In this document: one piece after another, positions 31,766-42,002 of the stretch
Layout: each line of letters opens with the position of its first letter
Position numbering within the stretch: position 1 is the first letter of the stretch
Assembly: GCA_032718475.1 (NCBI GenBank)
Contig: JAUCBJ010007330.1
Span: 1 to 64,000 of the forward strand
Source: Nemertoderma westbladi
Taxonomy: Eukaryota > Xenacoelomorpha > Nemertodermatida > Nemertodermatidae
Length of the DNA stretch: 64,000 bases
Direction: 5' to 3'
Program-made: the position numbers and the translations under genes
Notes under the pieces: generated by a model
The model's database searches: none
The model's input: only the letters and a program-made list of their open reading frames with translations
What the model was told of the DNA's origin: nothing

Positions 31766-33415
31766 GCCTCAGTAAACCCTTCCACTCTGCTTCGTAAAGG
31801 AATGCCTGTTCACCCCCATTGGTGATCTTCCACAGTAAACCCTTCCACTCTGCTTCCTAAAGGAATGCCTGTTCACCACCATGGGTGATCTTCCACAGTA
31901 AACCCTTCCACTCTGTTTCCTAAAGGAATGCCTGTTCACCACCACGGGTGATCTCCCACAGTAAACCCTTCCACTCTGTTTCCTAAAGGAATGCCTGTTC
32001 ACCACCATGGTTGATCTTCCACAGTAAACCCTTCCACTCTGTTTCCTAAAGGAATGCCTGTTCACCACCACGGGTGATCTCCCACAGTAAACCCTTCCAG
32101 TCTGTTTCCTAAAGGAATGCCTGTTCACCACCACGGGTGATCTCCCACAGTAAACCCTTCCACTCTGTTTCCTAAAGGAATGCCTGTTCACCACCATGGT
32201 TGATCTTCCACAGTAAACCCTTCCACTCTGTGTCCTAAAGGAATGCCTGTTCACTACCATGGGTGATCTCCCACAGTAAACCCTTCCAGTCTGTTTCCTA
32301 AAGGAATGCCTGTTCACCAAAATGGGTGATCTTCCATAGTAAACCCCTCCACTCTGTTTCCTAAAGGAATGCCTGTTCACCACCATGGGTGATCTTCCAC
32401 AGTAAACCCTTCCACTCTGTTTCCTAAAGGAATGCCTGATCACCACCATGGGTGATCTTCCACAGTAAACCCTTCCACTCTGTTTCTTAAAGGAATGACT
32501 GGTCGGTTCACCACCTTGGGTGATCTTCCACAGTAAACCATTCCACTCTGTTCCCTAAAGGAATGCCTGTTCACCACCATGGGTGATCTTCCACAGTAAA
32601 CCCTTCCACTCTGTTTCCTAAAGGAATGCCTGTTCACCACCATGGGTGATCTTCCACAGTAAACCCTTCCACTCTGTTTCTTAAAGGAATGACTGGTCGG
32701 TTCACCACCTTGGGTGATCTTCCACAGTAAACCCTTCCACTCTGTTTCCTTAAGGAATGCCTGTTCACCACCATGGGTGATCTTCCACAGTAAACCATTC
32801 CAATATGTTTCCTAAAGGAATGCCTGTTCACCACCACGGGTGATCTCCCACAGTAAACCCTTCCACTCTGTTTCCTAAAGGAATGCCTGATCACCACCAT
32901 GGGTGATCTTCCACAGTAAACCCTTCCACTCTGTTTCTTAAAGGAATGACTGGTCGGTTCACCACCTTGGGTGATCTTCCACAGTAAACCCTTCCACTCT
33001 GTTTCCTTAAGGAATGCCTGTTCACCACCATGGGTGATCTTCCACAGTAAACCATTCCAATCTGTCTCCTAAAGGAATGCCTGTTCACCAACATGGGTGA
33101 TCTTCCACAGTACATCCTTCCACTCTGTTTCCTAAAGGAATGACTGGTCGGTTCACCACCTTGGGTGATCTTCCACAGTAAACCCTTCCACTCTGTTTCC
33201 TAAAGGAATGACTGGTCGGTTCACCACCTTGGGTGATCTTCCACAGTAAACCCTTCCACTCTGTTTCCTAAAGGAATTCCTGTTCACTCCCATGTGTTAT
33301 CTTCCACAGTAAACCCTTCCACTCTGTTTCGTAAAGGAATTCCTGTTCACCACCTTGGGTGATCTTCCACAGTAAACCCTTCCACTGTTTCCTAAACAAC
33401 ATGGGTGATCTTCAA
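31766..33415. repeat. 63-bp minisatellite, about 26 copies
   Basis: The unit CCACAGTAAACCCTTCCACT-CTGTTTCCTAAAGGAATGCC-TGTTCACCACCATGGGTGATCTT is 63 bp, a multiple of three, so long open frames exist on the minus strand (21-residue repeat with NRHSFRKQSGRVYCGRSP). A variant unit with GACTGGTCGGTTCACC is 67 bp and shifts the frame at 32500, 32695, 32955 and later. I treat it as non-coding. Confidence 0.95.
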
Positions 33416-33659
33416 GACAACAGTAAATCCTCCTAACCACAGCCAGGGCGCATCTCTGCCTTGCATCCTTAAGTGGTAGCTAAATAAGTACTGGAGTTTC
33501 CTCTGGGGAGTAAAGTTCTGGGGGGACCGCACTGGAAATAAGTCGTCAGACTTTGTGCGTAATCCCTGGCCTAGCGGCCGAAGAAAATTTACGTTTACTT
33601 TTTTAACCCTTCCACTCTGTTTCCCAAGTTGCCTTGGTTCCAATTTATCGACCAATCAA

Positions 33660-33796
33660 TGATGAATGCCTGGGTTGGGATAGGCTGCAGCATTTAAAGA
33701 ACTGTAACCTAATAGTGCTACCCCATTTTGGGATTGAACCTGGGTTTCCGGTTAGGAAACTCAGGAATGAAACCACTAGACCAAGCAGCTGCTTAA
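33660..33796 (-). mobile_element. tRNA-derived SINE head or tRNA pseudogene
   Basis: On the minus strand, TGGTCTAGTGG (33773-33783) matches the pol III A box and GGTTCAATCCC (33730-33740) the B box, with tRNA-like spacing of about 33 nt. The T-stem does not pair well, so it is not a functional tRNA. It most resembles a tRNA-Glu-type head. Confidence 0.6.
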
Positions 33797-33905
33797 GTTT
33801 AAACAATTTATGAGTTAAAATCCTTTACAAAATATTTGATGTTTTAATGTGATTTTGTTCAGAAATGTAAACATGACAAGCACGTCACCGTGGTGGGTTG
33901 AACCA

Positions 33906-33936
33906 GCGCTATACTTACGTCGTGTAAGTATAGCGC
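33906..33936. repeat. Perfect 13-bp inverted repeat
   Basis: GCGCTATACTTAC and GTAAGTATAGCGC are separated by GTCGT. The right arm is also the start of the 33-bp array. Confidence 0.9.
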
Positions 33937-34060
33937 CTACCAGGCCTCGTCAATGAGTGAGTATAGCGCCTACCAGGCCTCGTCAGTGAGTGAGCATAGC
34001 GCCTACCAGGCCTCGCCTGTGAGTGAGTATAGCGCCTACCAGGCCTCGCCTGTGAGTGAG
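33927..34060. repeat. 33-bp minisatellite, four copies
   Basis: TATAGCGCCTACCAGGCCTC plus CGTCAGTGAGTGAG repeats with 33-bp spacing (TAGCGCC at 33931, 33964, 33997, 34030). It is followed by AATAAAG, as is the 32-bp array at 25.7 kb. Confidence 0.9.
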
Positions 34061-34106
34061 TACAAAATAAAGACCCAAAGACTAAAGACCTGTACAAAAC
34101 ACATGT

Positions 34107-34362
34107 GTTAACTTCGTTTGTTGTTTTGGTTCCCCCAACACGCCTCTGTAACCTGCTCCTTTACTAACCTGCCCCTTTAAATGGCAATGGGACCTAACTC
34201 TCTTTGGTACCTAACACTCTGTGGGACCTAAAGCGACTTTACCTCTTTGTTTTGTACAGATCAACAGAGCGTTAGGTCCCATTGTCATTTAAAGGAGCAG
34301 GTTAGTAAAGGAGCAGGTTACAGAGGCGTGTTGGAGGAACCAAAACAATAAACGAAAGTTAA
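34107..34362. repeat. Fold-back (large inverted repeat), ~92-bp arms
   Basis: The left arm runs from GTTAACTTCGTTTGTTG to GCAATGGGACCTAAC. The right arm (GTTAGGTCCCATTGTC to AAAGTTAAC) is its reverse complement with only a few differences. The loop is about 70 bp. The left arm contains the shared tail TGTTTTGGTT and CTGTAACCTGCTC seen at 26.1 kb. Confidence 0.9.
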
Positions 34363-34427
34363 CACTTATTACAAGATTATGCAGGTTACTTAATTGTGTC
34401 TTTGGTCTTTGTTTTGTACTCACTCTA

Positions 34428-35077
34428 TGACGGGTTCGACTCTCAGATCCCGACCGGGTAAGATTGTACGCGTCACTTGGCTGCTGGGCTGCTGGGCTAG
34501 TGTCTTTGGCCGAAGGCCGATGGGAAAATAACGTTGTTAGTTTGTTTCTCCGTATTAATGATCTCAGAAATAATAGCACAGTCAGATGTATACAGGTATA
34601 GTAACAATAATCAGTATAGCATAAATGACGACAGCAGCACATATGAAATGACGGTCAAAACTATGCCGGTCCGCAACTATGTGATAATGAACTGACCAGG
34701 AAATCAGTAATCAGAGTAACTATGTGGTTGATACATATTGGTTTCACCTCTACGCTACTGTGGCCTTTGGTACACAATGGATGCCCTCCTGTCCTTCCCT
34801 ACGTGCTTCCCTGCCCGCTATTGGCTTATATACTAATTGTCACTTCGCCACTCCCTGTAGGTGTTGCTCCCTGGTGCTATCCCCGTTAGCTGGGTTGTCC
34901 CTCTGAGGTGGTTTGACCTCTCACCTCTCTCTGTGGCTTAGGGCGTTGTTGTTGCTTAGGCCCGAGTTGGTTATGAGGCGAGATTATTTATTGGTAATCT
35001 CGCATCACCAACTATATTGGTAAAATGCCACTGGTCCCATTTTCGGTGGGTGGTTTAGGGAATTGAATCCGCTTACA
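34428..35077 (-). repeat. 3' LTR of Pao copy 3
   Basis: Read on the minus strand it starts TGTAAGCGG (35077) and ends GAACCCGTCA (34428), 650 bp. It is diverged from the other two LTRs in its middle but keeps the covarying hairpin (34975-35006) and the hairpin plus polypurine tract next to it (35078-35117). Confidence 0.8.
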
Positions 35078-35742
35078 CTCCCCCCATGCTGCTATCTTCC
35101 CGGTGAGAAGATAGCATCAACCTTAAGTGCGCTTCAATTCCGCTGGAACCCAATCTAATATTGGATGTGGGGTGGAGTTTTCTTTTCGGGGTCGGCTTTC
35201 CAGACCGGCCCCCATGGGTCTGTTGTTACTACCCATCCTTGGTGCAATCGCGAGCTATGTTGCACCAAGGTATCTGGTGTCTCTGTTTGAGACCATTGTC
35301 CTCACTCTCCACACAATTTTTTTCTAACCTTCCTCAAATCTTCCTTACGGACCTTGCTGTCCCTTCCTCTCTCACCAGTCCCTTGGGACTCATCCTCCTC
35401 CGTGCTCGCTCCCCACACTTGAATGAATCGCACTCCTTTCACTTCCTCACATGCCAACACCTCCTCCTCATACTTCTCTCATACTCCTCTCATTTTCGTT
35501 TACACTCTCCACACACTTATCGGGTCCCACATATGTGTGCACCATGTTAGTGGGATCCGTCTAAGTCTCATCCTGCTGTTCTAGCCAATTTGTCCCCAGT
35601 CCCAGTAGCTAATTGGAAAAAGGTTGTACTTGACTACGGTATATATTATATAATATACATACGAGTTATATATAATAATTAATTATTATAATTATATATT
35701 ATATACATTATATTATACGTTCGTCTACATGATGCGTCTTAA
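35078..35742 (-). other. 3' non-coding region of Pao copy 3
   Basis: It contains the conserved hairpins of copies 1 and 2 (ATCCAAT / ATTGGGT at 35148-35166 on the minus strand; TTGGTGCAAT stem at about 35239) and a strongly AT-rich self-complementary stretch at 35640-35720. Confidence 0.6.
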
Positions 35743-35850
35743 CCCCCCCCCCCCCCCCCCCCCCTCTCGGAGGTGATATGACTCGTCACTCCCGATCCCG
35801 CCCATCCATGCTCTCTCCGCCTTTCTCTTCTTTACTAACCTCTCTGCCAT
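35743..35850 (-). pseudogene. Stub of cargo gene C in Pao copy 3
   Basis: The minus-strand ATG at 35850 starts MAERLVKKRKAE, aligned with MAEKLVRKRKAE of genes C and C'. The upstream leader CACTCACTTAAATTGAGCC is also conserved. After about 20 codons the similarity stops and a 22-base C-run (35743-35764) follows, so nearly the whole cargo gene has been deleted. Confidence 0.8.
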
Positions 35851-36059
35851 CATGAACTTTACCATGCTCACCCAATTGGTGGGGCCTTACAAAGGCTCAA
35901 TTTAAGTGAGTGCCATTAAACAAGATGTTACAAGTTTCGTTCAGTAATGGCCTTCCTCCTACCTTGTTCTTTCCTTCGTGCTAATATTTCCCTAATTTTA
36001 TTTTATTTTATTTATGTTCCCCTGTGCTATTATCCTATCTGCCTTCTCAGTTCCTCACG

Positions 36060-36470
36060 TGGCGCCCTCAGTGCCCACTAGTTCTACGGTACTATGTACC
36101 CTACTACTCCAGTATGCGTACATACCCCCCCCCAATTCCTTGCGTGGCACCCTAAGTGCCCACAAATTCTACGGTACTATGTACCCTACTACTCCCGTAT
36201 GCATACATACCCCCCAATTCCTCACGTGGCGCCCTCAGTGCCCACAAATTCTACGGTACTATGTACCCCACTACTCTGGTATGCGTACAAACCGTCCATT
36301 CCTCACATGGCGCCCTCAGTGCCCACAGGTTCTATGGTACTGTGTACCCTACTAATATCTACTATCTACCATCTATCTACCATCTATCCATCCACTATCT
36401 CTATCTCTATCTACTATCTACCATCTATCTATCCTATCTATCCACTATCTCTATCTACTCCATAATATCT
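36060..36470. repeat. Tandem repeat (~80 bp, four copies) and TATC microsatellite in Pao copy 3
   Basis: Units contain TTCCTCACGTGGCGCCCTCA then GTGCCCAC and TTCTACGGTACTATGTACCC, with a variable C-run. An irregular (TATC)n stretch follows (36350-36470). The array occupies the same place, between pol tail and cargo, as the 47-bp satellite of the other copies, and again contains a GGTAC...GTACC near-palindrome. Confidence 0.85.
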
Positions 36471-36489
36471 ATTATTTTTTTATTTTATT

Positions 36490-36771
36490 TTGTGTGGGAA
36501 GGGTGTCTCGCCCTCATTCCCACCCCCCTCAGTCCAATATATTGGACGACTCAATGCCAAGGCGACCCTTCCAATAGGCAACACTTTCCTACCGCCCTCC
36601 TGTAGGTCTTCCTATCTTTGGCCCCTATCTTTCCTCCGATCTTCACTTCTACGGATCTAATTCTTCCATCTTCGCCCCCCCTCAGTCCAACTTATTTGAC
36701 GACTCAACAACTAAGGGCGATTCTTCCAGCAGGCAACTCTCCCACTGCGCCCCTGTAGGTCCTCTTAATCT
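36490..36771 (-). pseudogene. Pao copy 3 pol tail, duplicated and decayed
   Basis: The minus strand shows the end-of-pol block twice (AGGAAGACCTACAGGAGGGC near 36610 and AGAGGACCTACAGGGGCGC near 36755), each followed by the conserved CTCAGTCCAA segment. The reading frame is lost. Confidence 0.7.
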
Positions 36772-37485
36772 TCACCCCACTCTCCTTGTCAATTCCAACT
36801 CTCTTGGAATTGACCTTCCCTTCTCCTCCACCCTTAAATTGGGTCTTTCTGTCATCTCACTGATCTCCTCGTGGTCCCCTGGCAGCAAAATGCCACCCTC
36901 CATCTTGTCGTCACTTGGCGGTAGAATGCCGCCCCTCATGCCATCCTCACTGGTACATGCCACCTCTGCTGGCCTCCCCCTCAATATGTGCGCCGGCAAT
37001 AAAGCCCCCGATGACCCCCGGTCATCCTTAGGTACACATAATTTACCATTTAATGCCCCTTCGCACTCTGCCAGCCCCATGTGCGTGTACAACACGCCTC
37101 CTCCAACTTTCCTGCCTCCTTTGTCACGCTTGGTTATTGGCTTCTCTGCCCTTGGTCTAGTCTTCCCACATCCTCCCCCTTTCCACCTTGTCTTCCTACT
37201 CGACCTCCTCCCTATCGGTATGGTTCTTAACTGGACCGGCATCTGTCCCGGACATCTCTCCGGATATCTTGCCATCCCCTCTTCTCCATCCTCATACCGA
37301 TACTCGCCAGGAACATCTATGTTCCATCCCATCGCCTCTGGGTCCTCTGCCCCGAACCCATTCTCCTCCGCCCACTCTCTTGCTGTAGCTTCTCCTCCTG
37401 ACTTATCTATCGGTGGTATTTCTCTGGACTTATCCTCCACCCTTTCACCACGCTCCATTATGCGTGGTTCCAGATCAATACCCAT
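36772..37485 (-). CDS. Unexplained 237-codon open frame in place of RT/integrase
   Basis: The frame is highly charged (Glu, Arg, Gly rich) with partial repeats such as GGILPPSDDKMEGGILLPGD. It lies between protease and the pol tail, where RT, RNase H and integrase are expected, and shows none of their motifs. I recognise no domain. It may be an out-of-frame remnant of element sequence from a different family. Confidence 0.35.
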   Translation of the reverse strand: MGIDLEPRIMERGERVEDKSREIPPIDKSGGEATAREWAEENGFGAEDPEAMGWNIDVPGEYRYEDGEEGMARYPERCPGQMPVQLRTIPIGRRSSRKTRWKGGGCGKTRPRAEKPITKRDKGGRKVGGGVLYTHMGLAECEGALNGKLCVPKDDRGSSGALLPAHILRGRPAEVACTSEDGMRGGILPPSDDKMEGGILLPGDHEEISEMTERPNLRVEEKGRSIPRELELTRRVG

Positions 37486-37936
37486 CCCGACTCCTGGTGT
37501 CCTCCCTCAGGCTGCTTCCCATATGGGACCTCCCCATCGCCCATCTTTGGTTTCTCCTCTATGTCCTCAACAGCACTGGACAGCATGCATCCTGATGTTT
37601 CGGATACACCAAACGGTGTCCTCGTCTTAATTGGGCCAGTGAGCGTCCATCGAAATGGCGTGAGAATGGCCATCGGGTCTCGCTCCCTGTCATCGCCGCA
37701 AATGGTCTGTAGTCTCTCGTGGGCCGTCGGGCAGTCCATGCCGACTATGAGAGATACGTCGTGACCAACCACCCGCTCTCTCCTATTATCCTCACCGGTA
37801 CCACCCCGAGTAGTACCATTCCCCTTCTCTTCGCTCCCGTGGTGCTTGTCGCCATCATTTGGCCTCTACTTCCATCTACCTCGCCGTGTTTTATTGGTGT
37901 TTCTTTACACTCTTTGAATCCGTGTCCTCCTACCAT
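37458..37936 (-). pseudogene. Pao copy 3 protease region fragment
   Basis: Frame 37458-37772 contains VSLIVGMDCPTAHERLQT and DPMAILTPFRWTLTGPIK, matching the region after the aspartic protease in copy 2 (VSIIVGMDCPTAHERMRT). The catalytic VDSGAA part is missing. It overlaps the next frame upstream with a shift. Confidence 0.8.
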
Positions 37937-37951
37937 GCATCAATGACATAG

Positions 37952-39458
37952 TCAATTTATGCCAGCGTAGGCTACCCGATCTTGTTTAAGCAACGCCTGC
38001 CAATGCTTGCAGTTCATGGTCTTGTGGAATGCGTTTTTATGTAATTGGCATTTGTATTTTGGATTGTAGCCTTCCTTGTATAGTGCTTCACGTATCGCGC
38101 ATAGATTCATATCTAGCGGTTTAGTGTTTTGGTTGTTTGGACTCGGCCTACTGGGGGTATTGGGATTGTATTTGTTTGTATTGTTGTTTTGTTTCTGTCC
38201 CTGCCACGGTGTGGCCCTACTCCCAGCTGCTTGTGGACTTGTAGTCCCCTGTGTCACCGCGTACGGTAGTGACTGTCTTACTCTCGGAAATTCATCTGCC
38301 GAACTATGTTCTGGTTTAGATTGGCTGCATTCCGCCTGCGGTACCTTACCCAAACTGTCCTCGCTGTAGACTGGGTCTGTAATCAATTCCGCTTCATAAT
38401 TAAGGAAGTTCGACATCTCCTCTAGCCCTGGCTCCGTACCTTTCTTCTCCCGGGTGGAGAAGGCGAATAGGGGAATGTCACCCTGCCCCCCCCCCCCCCC
38501 CCCCACTGGTGTTATGTTTGGTACTGGGGTTGATGTTAACATGTCAGGGCCCATGCACCTATCGGCAATACCCCCCCCGCCCCTCCCCTGGGTATATATT
38601 ATATCCCTGCATGTTATAGTCATACTGGTGTACAGGTACCGGTATAGGCCTATCCACTTCTTGCCTACCGACTGGTATGTACGCCGCGACTTCCGGGTTT
38701 AATCCTGTTGTCCGTGCTACCCTATCGCCTACACTATTTCTCCCAGCATGGCCTATAGTATGTACAGTAAGGCCTACAGTATGTCCTGCAGTCTGCCTGT
38801 GTCCTTCCGCACCGAAGTTTAATCTTTTCGAATATTCCAAGAAGTCCTCCCCACGACTACTATATTCTCGATCGGCAGCCATGTTCCGACGGGAAGTTTC
38901 TCTTCAATCCCCTCTTCTCTCTTCATCCTCGTACTGGTACATTCTGTACCACTCTCCCGGTGTGTGGTATATCTCACCGTGTTGTGTTTCTCTGGGGCGA
39001 CGGCAATCTCCCGGAGTACAACCCCACTGGCTCTCCATCTCCATCTCGATTACTGACGGTTCACTGTCCGTCCTTCCCCTCCGGTTGCTCGTAGCAACGC
39101 TCCCTCGATTCTCCTCACCTCGTCCGATTCCAGTGCAGTGTTCCTCCTCGTGATATCTCGCTTCGACCTCCCGGATAAACTCCACTGTTCTTCTTCCGTC
39201 TTCCAACTGGGCTCGACGTTTTCTCGCTCGCCCGCTCACGGCGCCAACATTTCTCCCTCCGCTCGGTTGGACAGCCCTGGGGATATTCACAATGCCCCTA
39301 CTATTCTCTGTCATCAGGTGCCAAAGTTCACTTAGCTCACCGCGCGCATTATCCGTCGATGCTTGTGGGAGATTTTCTGCCCCCCCCCTTCCCGCCGCTA
39401 ATCGCTTGTGGTGGGGTACCCGTAGCCCCCCCCCCCCCCCCCCCCCCCCGTCCGTCAC
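37952..39458 (-). pseudogene. Pao copy 3 gag, broken into three frames
   Basis: Frames 38904-39458, 38559-38882 and 37952-38623 match gag of copy 2 in order: GRARKRRAQ, SRGEDFLEYSKRLNFG, VGGGGGGQGD, FSTREKKG, a zinc-binding CQLHKNAFHKTMNCKHW. The core DUF1759-like gag segment is deleted exactly at a 19-base C-run (38486-38504; poly-Gly on the minus strand). A 24-base C-run lies at 39426-39449. Confidence 0.8.
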
Positions 39459-39842
39459 CTCTTACTTCACCCCTACGCCCCCCTCTAGTCGATGCATTAT
39501 CTCTACCCTTGCTGGGTTTATTCACCCCCTCCTCCCTGCGCAACTGCGTGGCCTTGCAGGCTCTCATTTGCCGGCTCGCTTGTTCCCCCTACGTTTGTAT
39601 TAATCGCACCATTAATAATTTCGCCCTGGCTTGTTACACCGTTATTAATGATATTACTTTGATTAATTTTTTCGGGGTTATTTATTATATTATTATTATT
39701 ACCGAAATTATTGTTTAAATTATTTTGTTCGGTATTATTTATATTATTATTTAAAATATTTTACACATTTAAATTAGGATTATTATTACCGGGTAAAATA
39801 TTATTTCCTGCAAAAAAGGTTTGATTAGGGTTATCTATTATT

Positions 39843-40248
39843 GTGACGGGATCAGTGGGATCCCGACCGGGTTTGTGGACTATGCGTCACCATTTGGTTG
39901 TGAAATAAAGTTTGTTGTTATCGTCTTGATGTTTGTATTGATAATTGAATAAACACGGTAATAGGATAATATAACAGCACAGTTAATAGATTGATGGAAT
40001 AACAGTGTACCGGTAGTAGGATAATATATGTGATGTGTGGTGATGGTGACGGTGAAAAACATCACCGGTCTGCACTGAACTGAATGACTGAGTAAACTGA
40101 TTAACTGACCGGTAATAGGATAATATATGTATTCATTCCTACATTACTTTGGCCTTTGTCCAGTGGATACTTTTCCCCGCTCCCATTGGTTGATGACCTA
40201 CTTCACGCCTCTCACCTCTGTGGGAGTGCTTCCCCCCCCCCCCCCGCT
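39843..40248 (-). repeat. Shared Pao LTR, 3' part (split by LINE-C)
   Basis: The minus strand runs from the poly-G before GAAGCACTCCCACAGAGGTG to GATCCCGTCACA. Its other part is 48631-48821. Combined length is about 597 bp, close to the 584-bp LTR of copy 1. It serves as 3' LTR of copy 2 and as the only 5' LTR of copy 3. Confidence 0.85.
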
Positions 40249-40409
40249 CACTGTTATTGATAATTGATATTACTGCAGTACTGCACTATGCAACTATAGC
40301 TCAGTAGTAGTTAGATAGGCCTACCCTAATCAACTGACCCATACATCAGACTTTAGACCTTAAGACTTTAAACCAGTTACTATACCGGTACTACGCTTCC
40401 CGTCCTATT

Positions 40410-41243
40410 ATGTCTGTCGCGTGGAAAGACGTTGGACCAACTCTGATGGAAACGTTAGAACAAATAAAAAAAGATACTGCCTTGATCCCGATAATCGTGC
40501 AACAATTAGTTGAAACACGCACCGAAAACCACCAGCTTAAACTTGAAAACGACTCCCTTATGCAATACATCCGACGCTACAATGTACTTATTCATGCGGT
40601 TCCGGAATCAATAACTGTAGAAGAAGAAAGAGGCAAAGTTCAGAAAGTTGTGGAACAACTAGGTATAACATTCGAAAGCGTAGATGTATTCCACCGCTTA
40701 GGACCGAAACCGAGTAGGCCTATATCAAATGATTCGGATGGGACTGCAGTAGGCCAGTCATCTCAATTAAAGGCAAAACTACGTCCAATTCTGATCAAAT
40801 TCTTAGGTCATCGCCACCGCCTGTCCGCTTTAATGAACCAACACAAAATTGAGCCCGCTTACATGTCTGACCATCTAACACCACGACGTGCCACTATCTT
40901 ACGCCAACTAAGAGAGCATAAAAAGAAAAATCCAGGATCGATACACGCAGCCTATTCCCGTAATGGCGAAGTCTATATGAAGAAGACAGAATCTTCTCGA
41001 CTGCTGCACATAGTCGACGAGAATACTGCCAATTCCATAGTTGGCGTCGCACCCAAACCAAGTATAGAGCAGTCTATCCTCGATCTTCTCCACCAACCAG
41101 TTGATCCGAATACCTACCATCAAGTATCAGAAAGAATAACCAGTCGTCGGAATGCGAACGTACGTTCCGGCTCGCAATCGATGGCGGATACTTCGAATAG
41201 TAACGACGCTGTCAACAACCAATATAACTACTTATCATCCTAG
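40410..41243 (+). CDS. LINE-C ORF1 protein (coiled coil, RRM-like, C-terminal domain)
   Basis: The 277-codon intact frame starts at an ATG. A leucine/glutamate-rich helix near residues 12-55 looks like a coiled coil. It is followed by an RRM-like core (NVLIHAVPES, VDVFHRLGPK, LIKFLGHRHRL) and the C-terminal domain pattern seen in LINE ORF1 proteins (YMSDHLTPRRATILRQLREH, then YSRNGEVYMKK). Such proteins bind and chaperone LINE RNA. The Ser/Asn-rich tail is probably disordered. Confidence 0.8.
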   Translation: MSVAWKDVGPTLMETLEQIKKDTALIPIIVQQLVETRTENHQLKLENDSLMQYIRRYNVLIHAVPESITVEEERGKVQKVVEQLGITFESVDVFHRLGPKPSRPISNDSDGTAVGQSSQLKAKLRPILIKFLGHRHRLSALMNQHKIEPAYMSDHLTPRRATILRQLREHKKKNPGSIHAAYSRNGEVYMKKTESSRLLHIVDENTANSIVGVAPKPSIEQSILDLLHQPVDPNTYHQVSERITSRRNANVRSGSQSMADTSNSNDAVNNQYNYLSS

Positions 41244-42002
41244 TATGGGGATTGGCTCGCCATACCCATGTTATCTGTATGAACCCACCCAGTTACCGTC
41301 AAACCGGGTCACCCTGGTCAATGGTTCTGACCCGTTTTCTTAAAACCTGTATCGAGGAATTATTGGTGATGGTCATTCTGTTTATTAGCCCATTTCTTTC
41401 TTGAGATCGACCACTTAAATTAGCTTAGCTTAATTTTTCAAAATATTGATACATATAACAACTCTAGACGATTTTTTTTTTCTTTTTGCAAGTATGTCGT
41501 TGAGATATGTTTTCTTTTTATCTTATATTTCAGACTTTTTTCAATGCCCGTCACTAGTTGGTATGTAATTGGCTGTCTCATTATATAGTCTCATAAACTT
41601 AAAATGGATATTCAATTCTATCTACTTCAACTGGATCCGCAGTTTTACAAAAAAAAATTTTCGTTTTCTTTTTTGAAAGTATATATAATAATTCATTGAG
41701 ATACATTATTTTGTTTATCTTATCCCTCAGTTTCTTTTTTCAAAATATGACATATATATTATTGGTATAGAAACTTAAAACTAGATACTCAAATCCATTC
41801 TAATTTAGATCCACAGTTTCCTTTCCTTTCGCAAGTATATAATTTATTCATTGAGTTATGTTTTTGCTTATCCTATCCTTCATATGGAATCACCCATATA
41901 TTTTCCAAAATATGATATATATTACTGGTATATGTAATTGGCACTTTCCAAAATATGATATATTATTTGTTCTTTAGGTAAAAGAATATTACTTATTCAA
42001 TA

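Larger units (their letters stand above)
34428..39842 (-). mobile_element. Pao/BEL retrotransposon copy 3, internally deleted
   Basis: Minus-strand order: shared LTR (ending 39843), truncated gag, part of protease, an unexplained open frame, pol tail, repeats, a stub of cargo gene C, polypurine tract, LTR (34428-35077). The gag starts in the middle, directly after the LTR, so leader and N-terminal gag are deleted. RT, RNase H and integrase are also deleted. Confidence 0.85.

Noticed and set aside
31769-33115. Long minus-strand frames with a 21-residue repeat, at first sight a repeat protein
   Set aside because: They follow from a 63-bp minisatellite period. Variant 67-bp units break the frame repeatedly, and there is no start region or other domain.
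36839-37630. 263-codon plus-strand frame opposite the Pao copy 3 protease region
   Set aside because: It is a shadow of the minus-strand element frames, has no recognisable domain and is Pro/Ser-rich as expected from the antisense of Gly/Glu-rich sequence.
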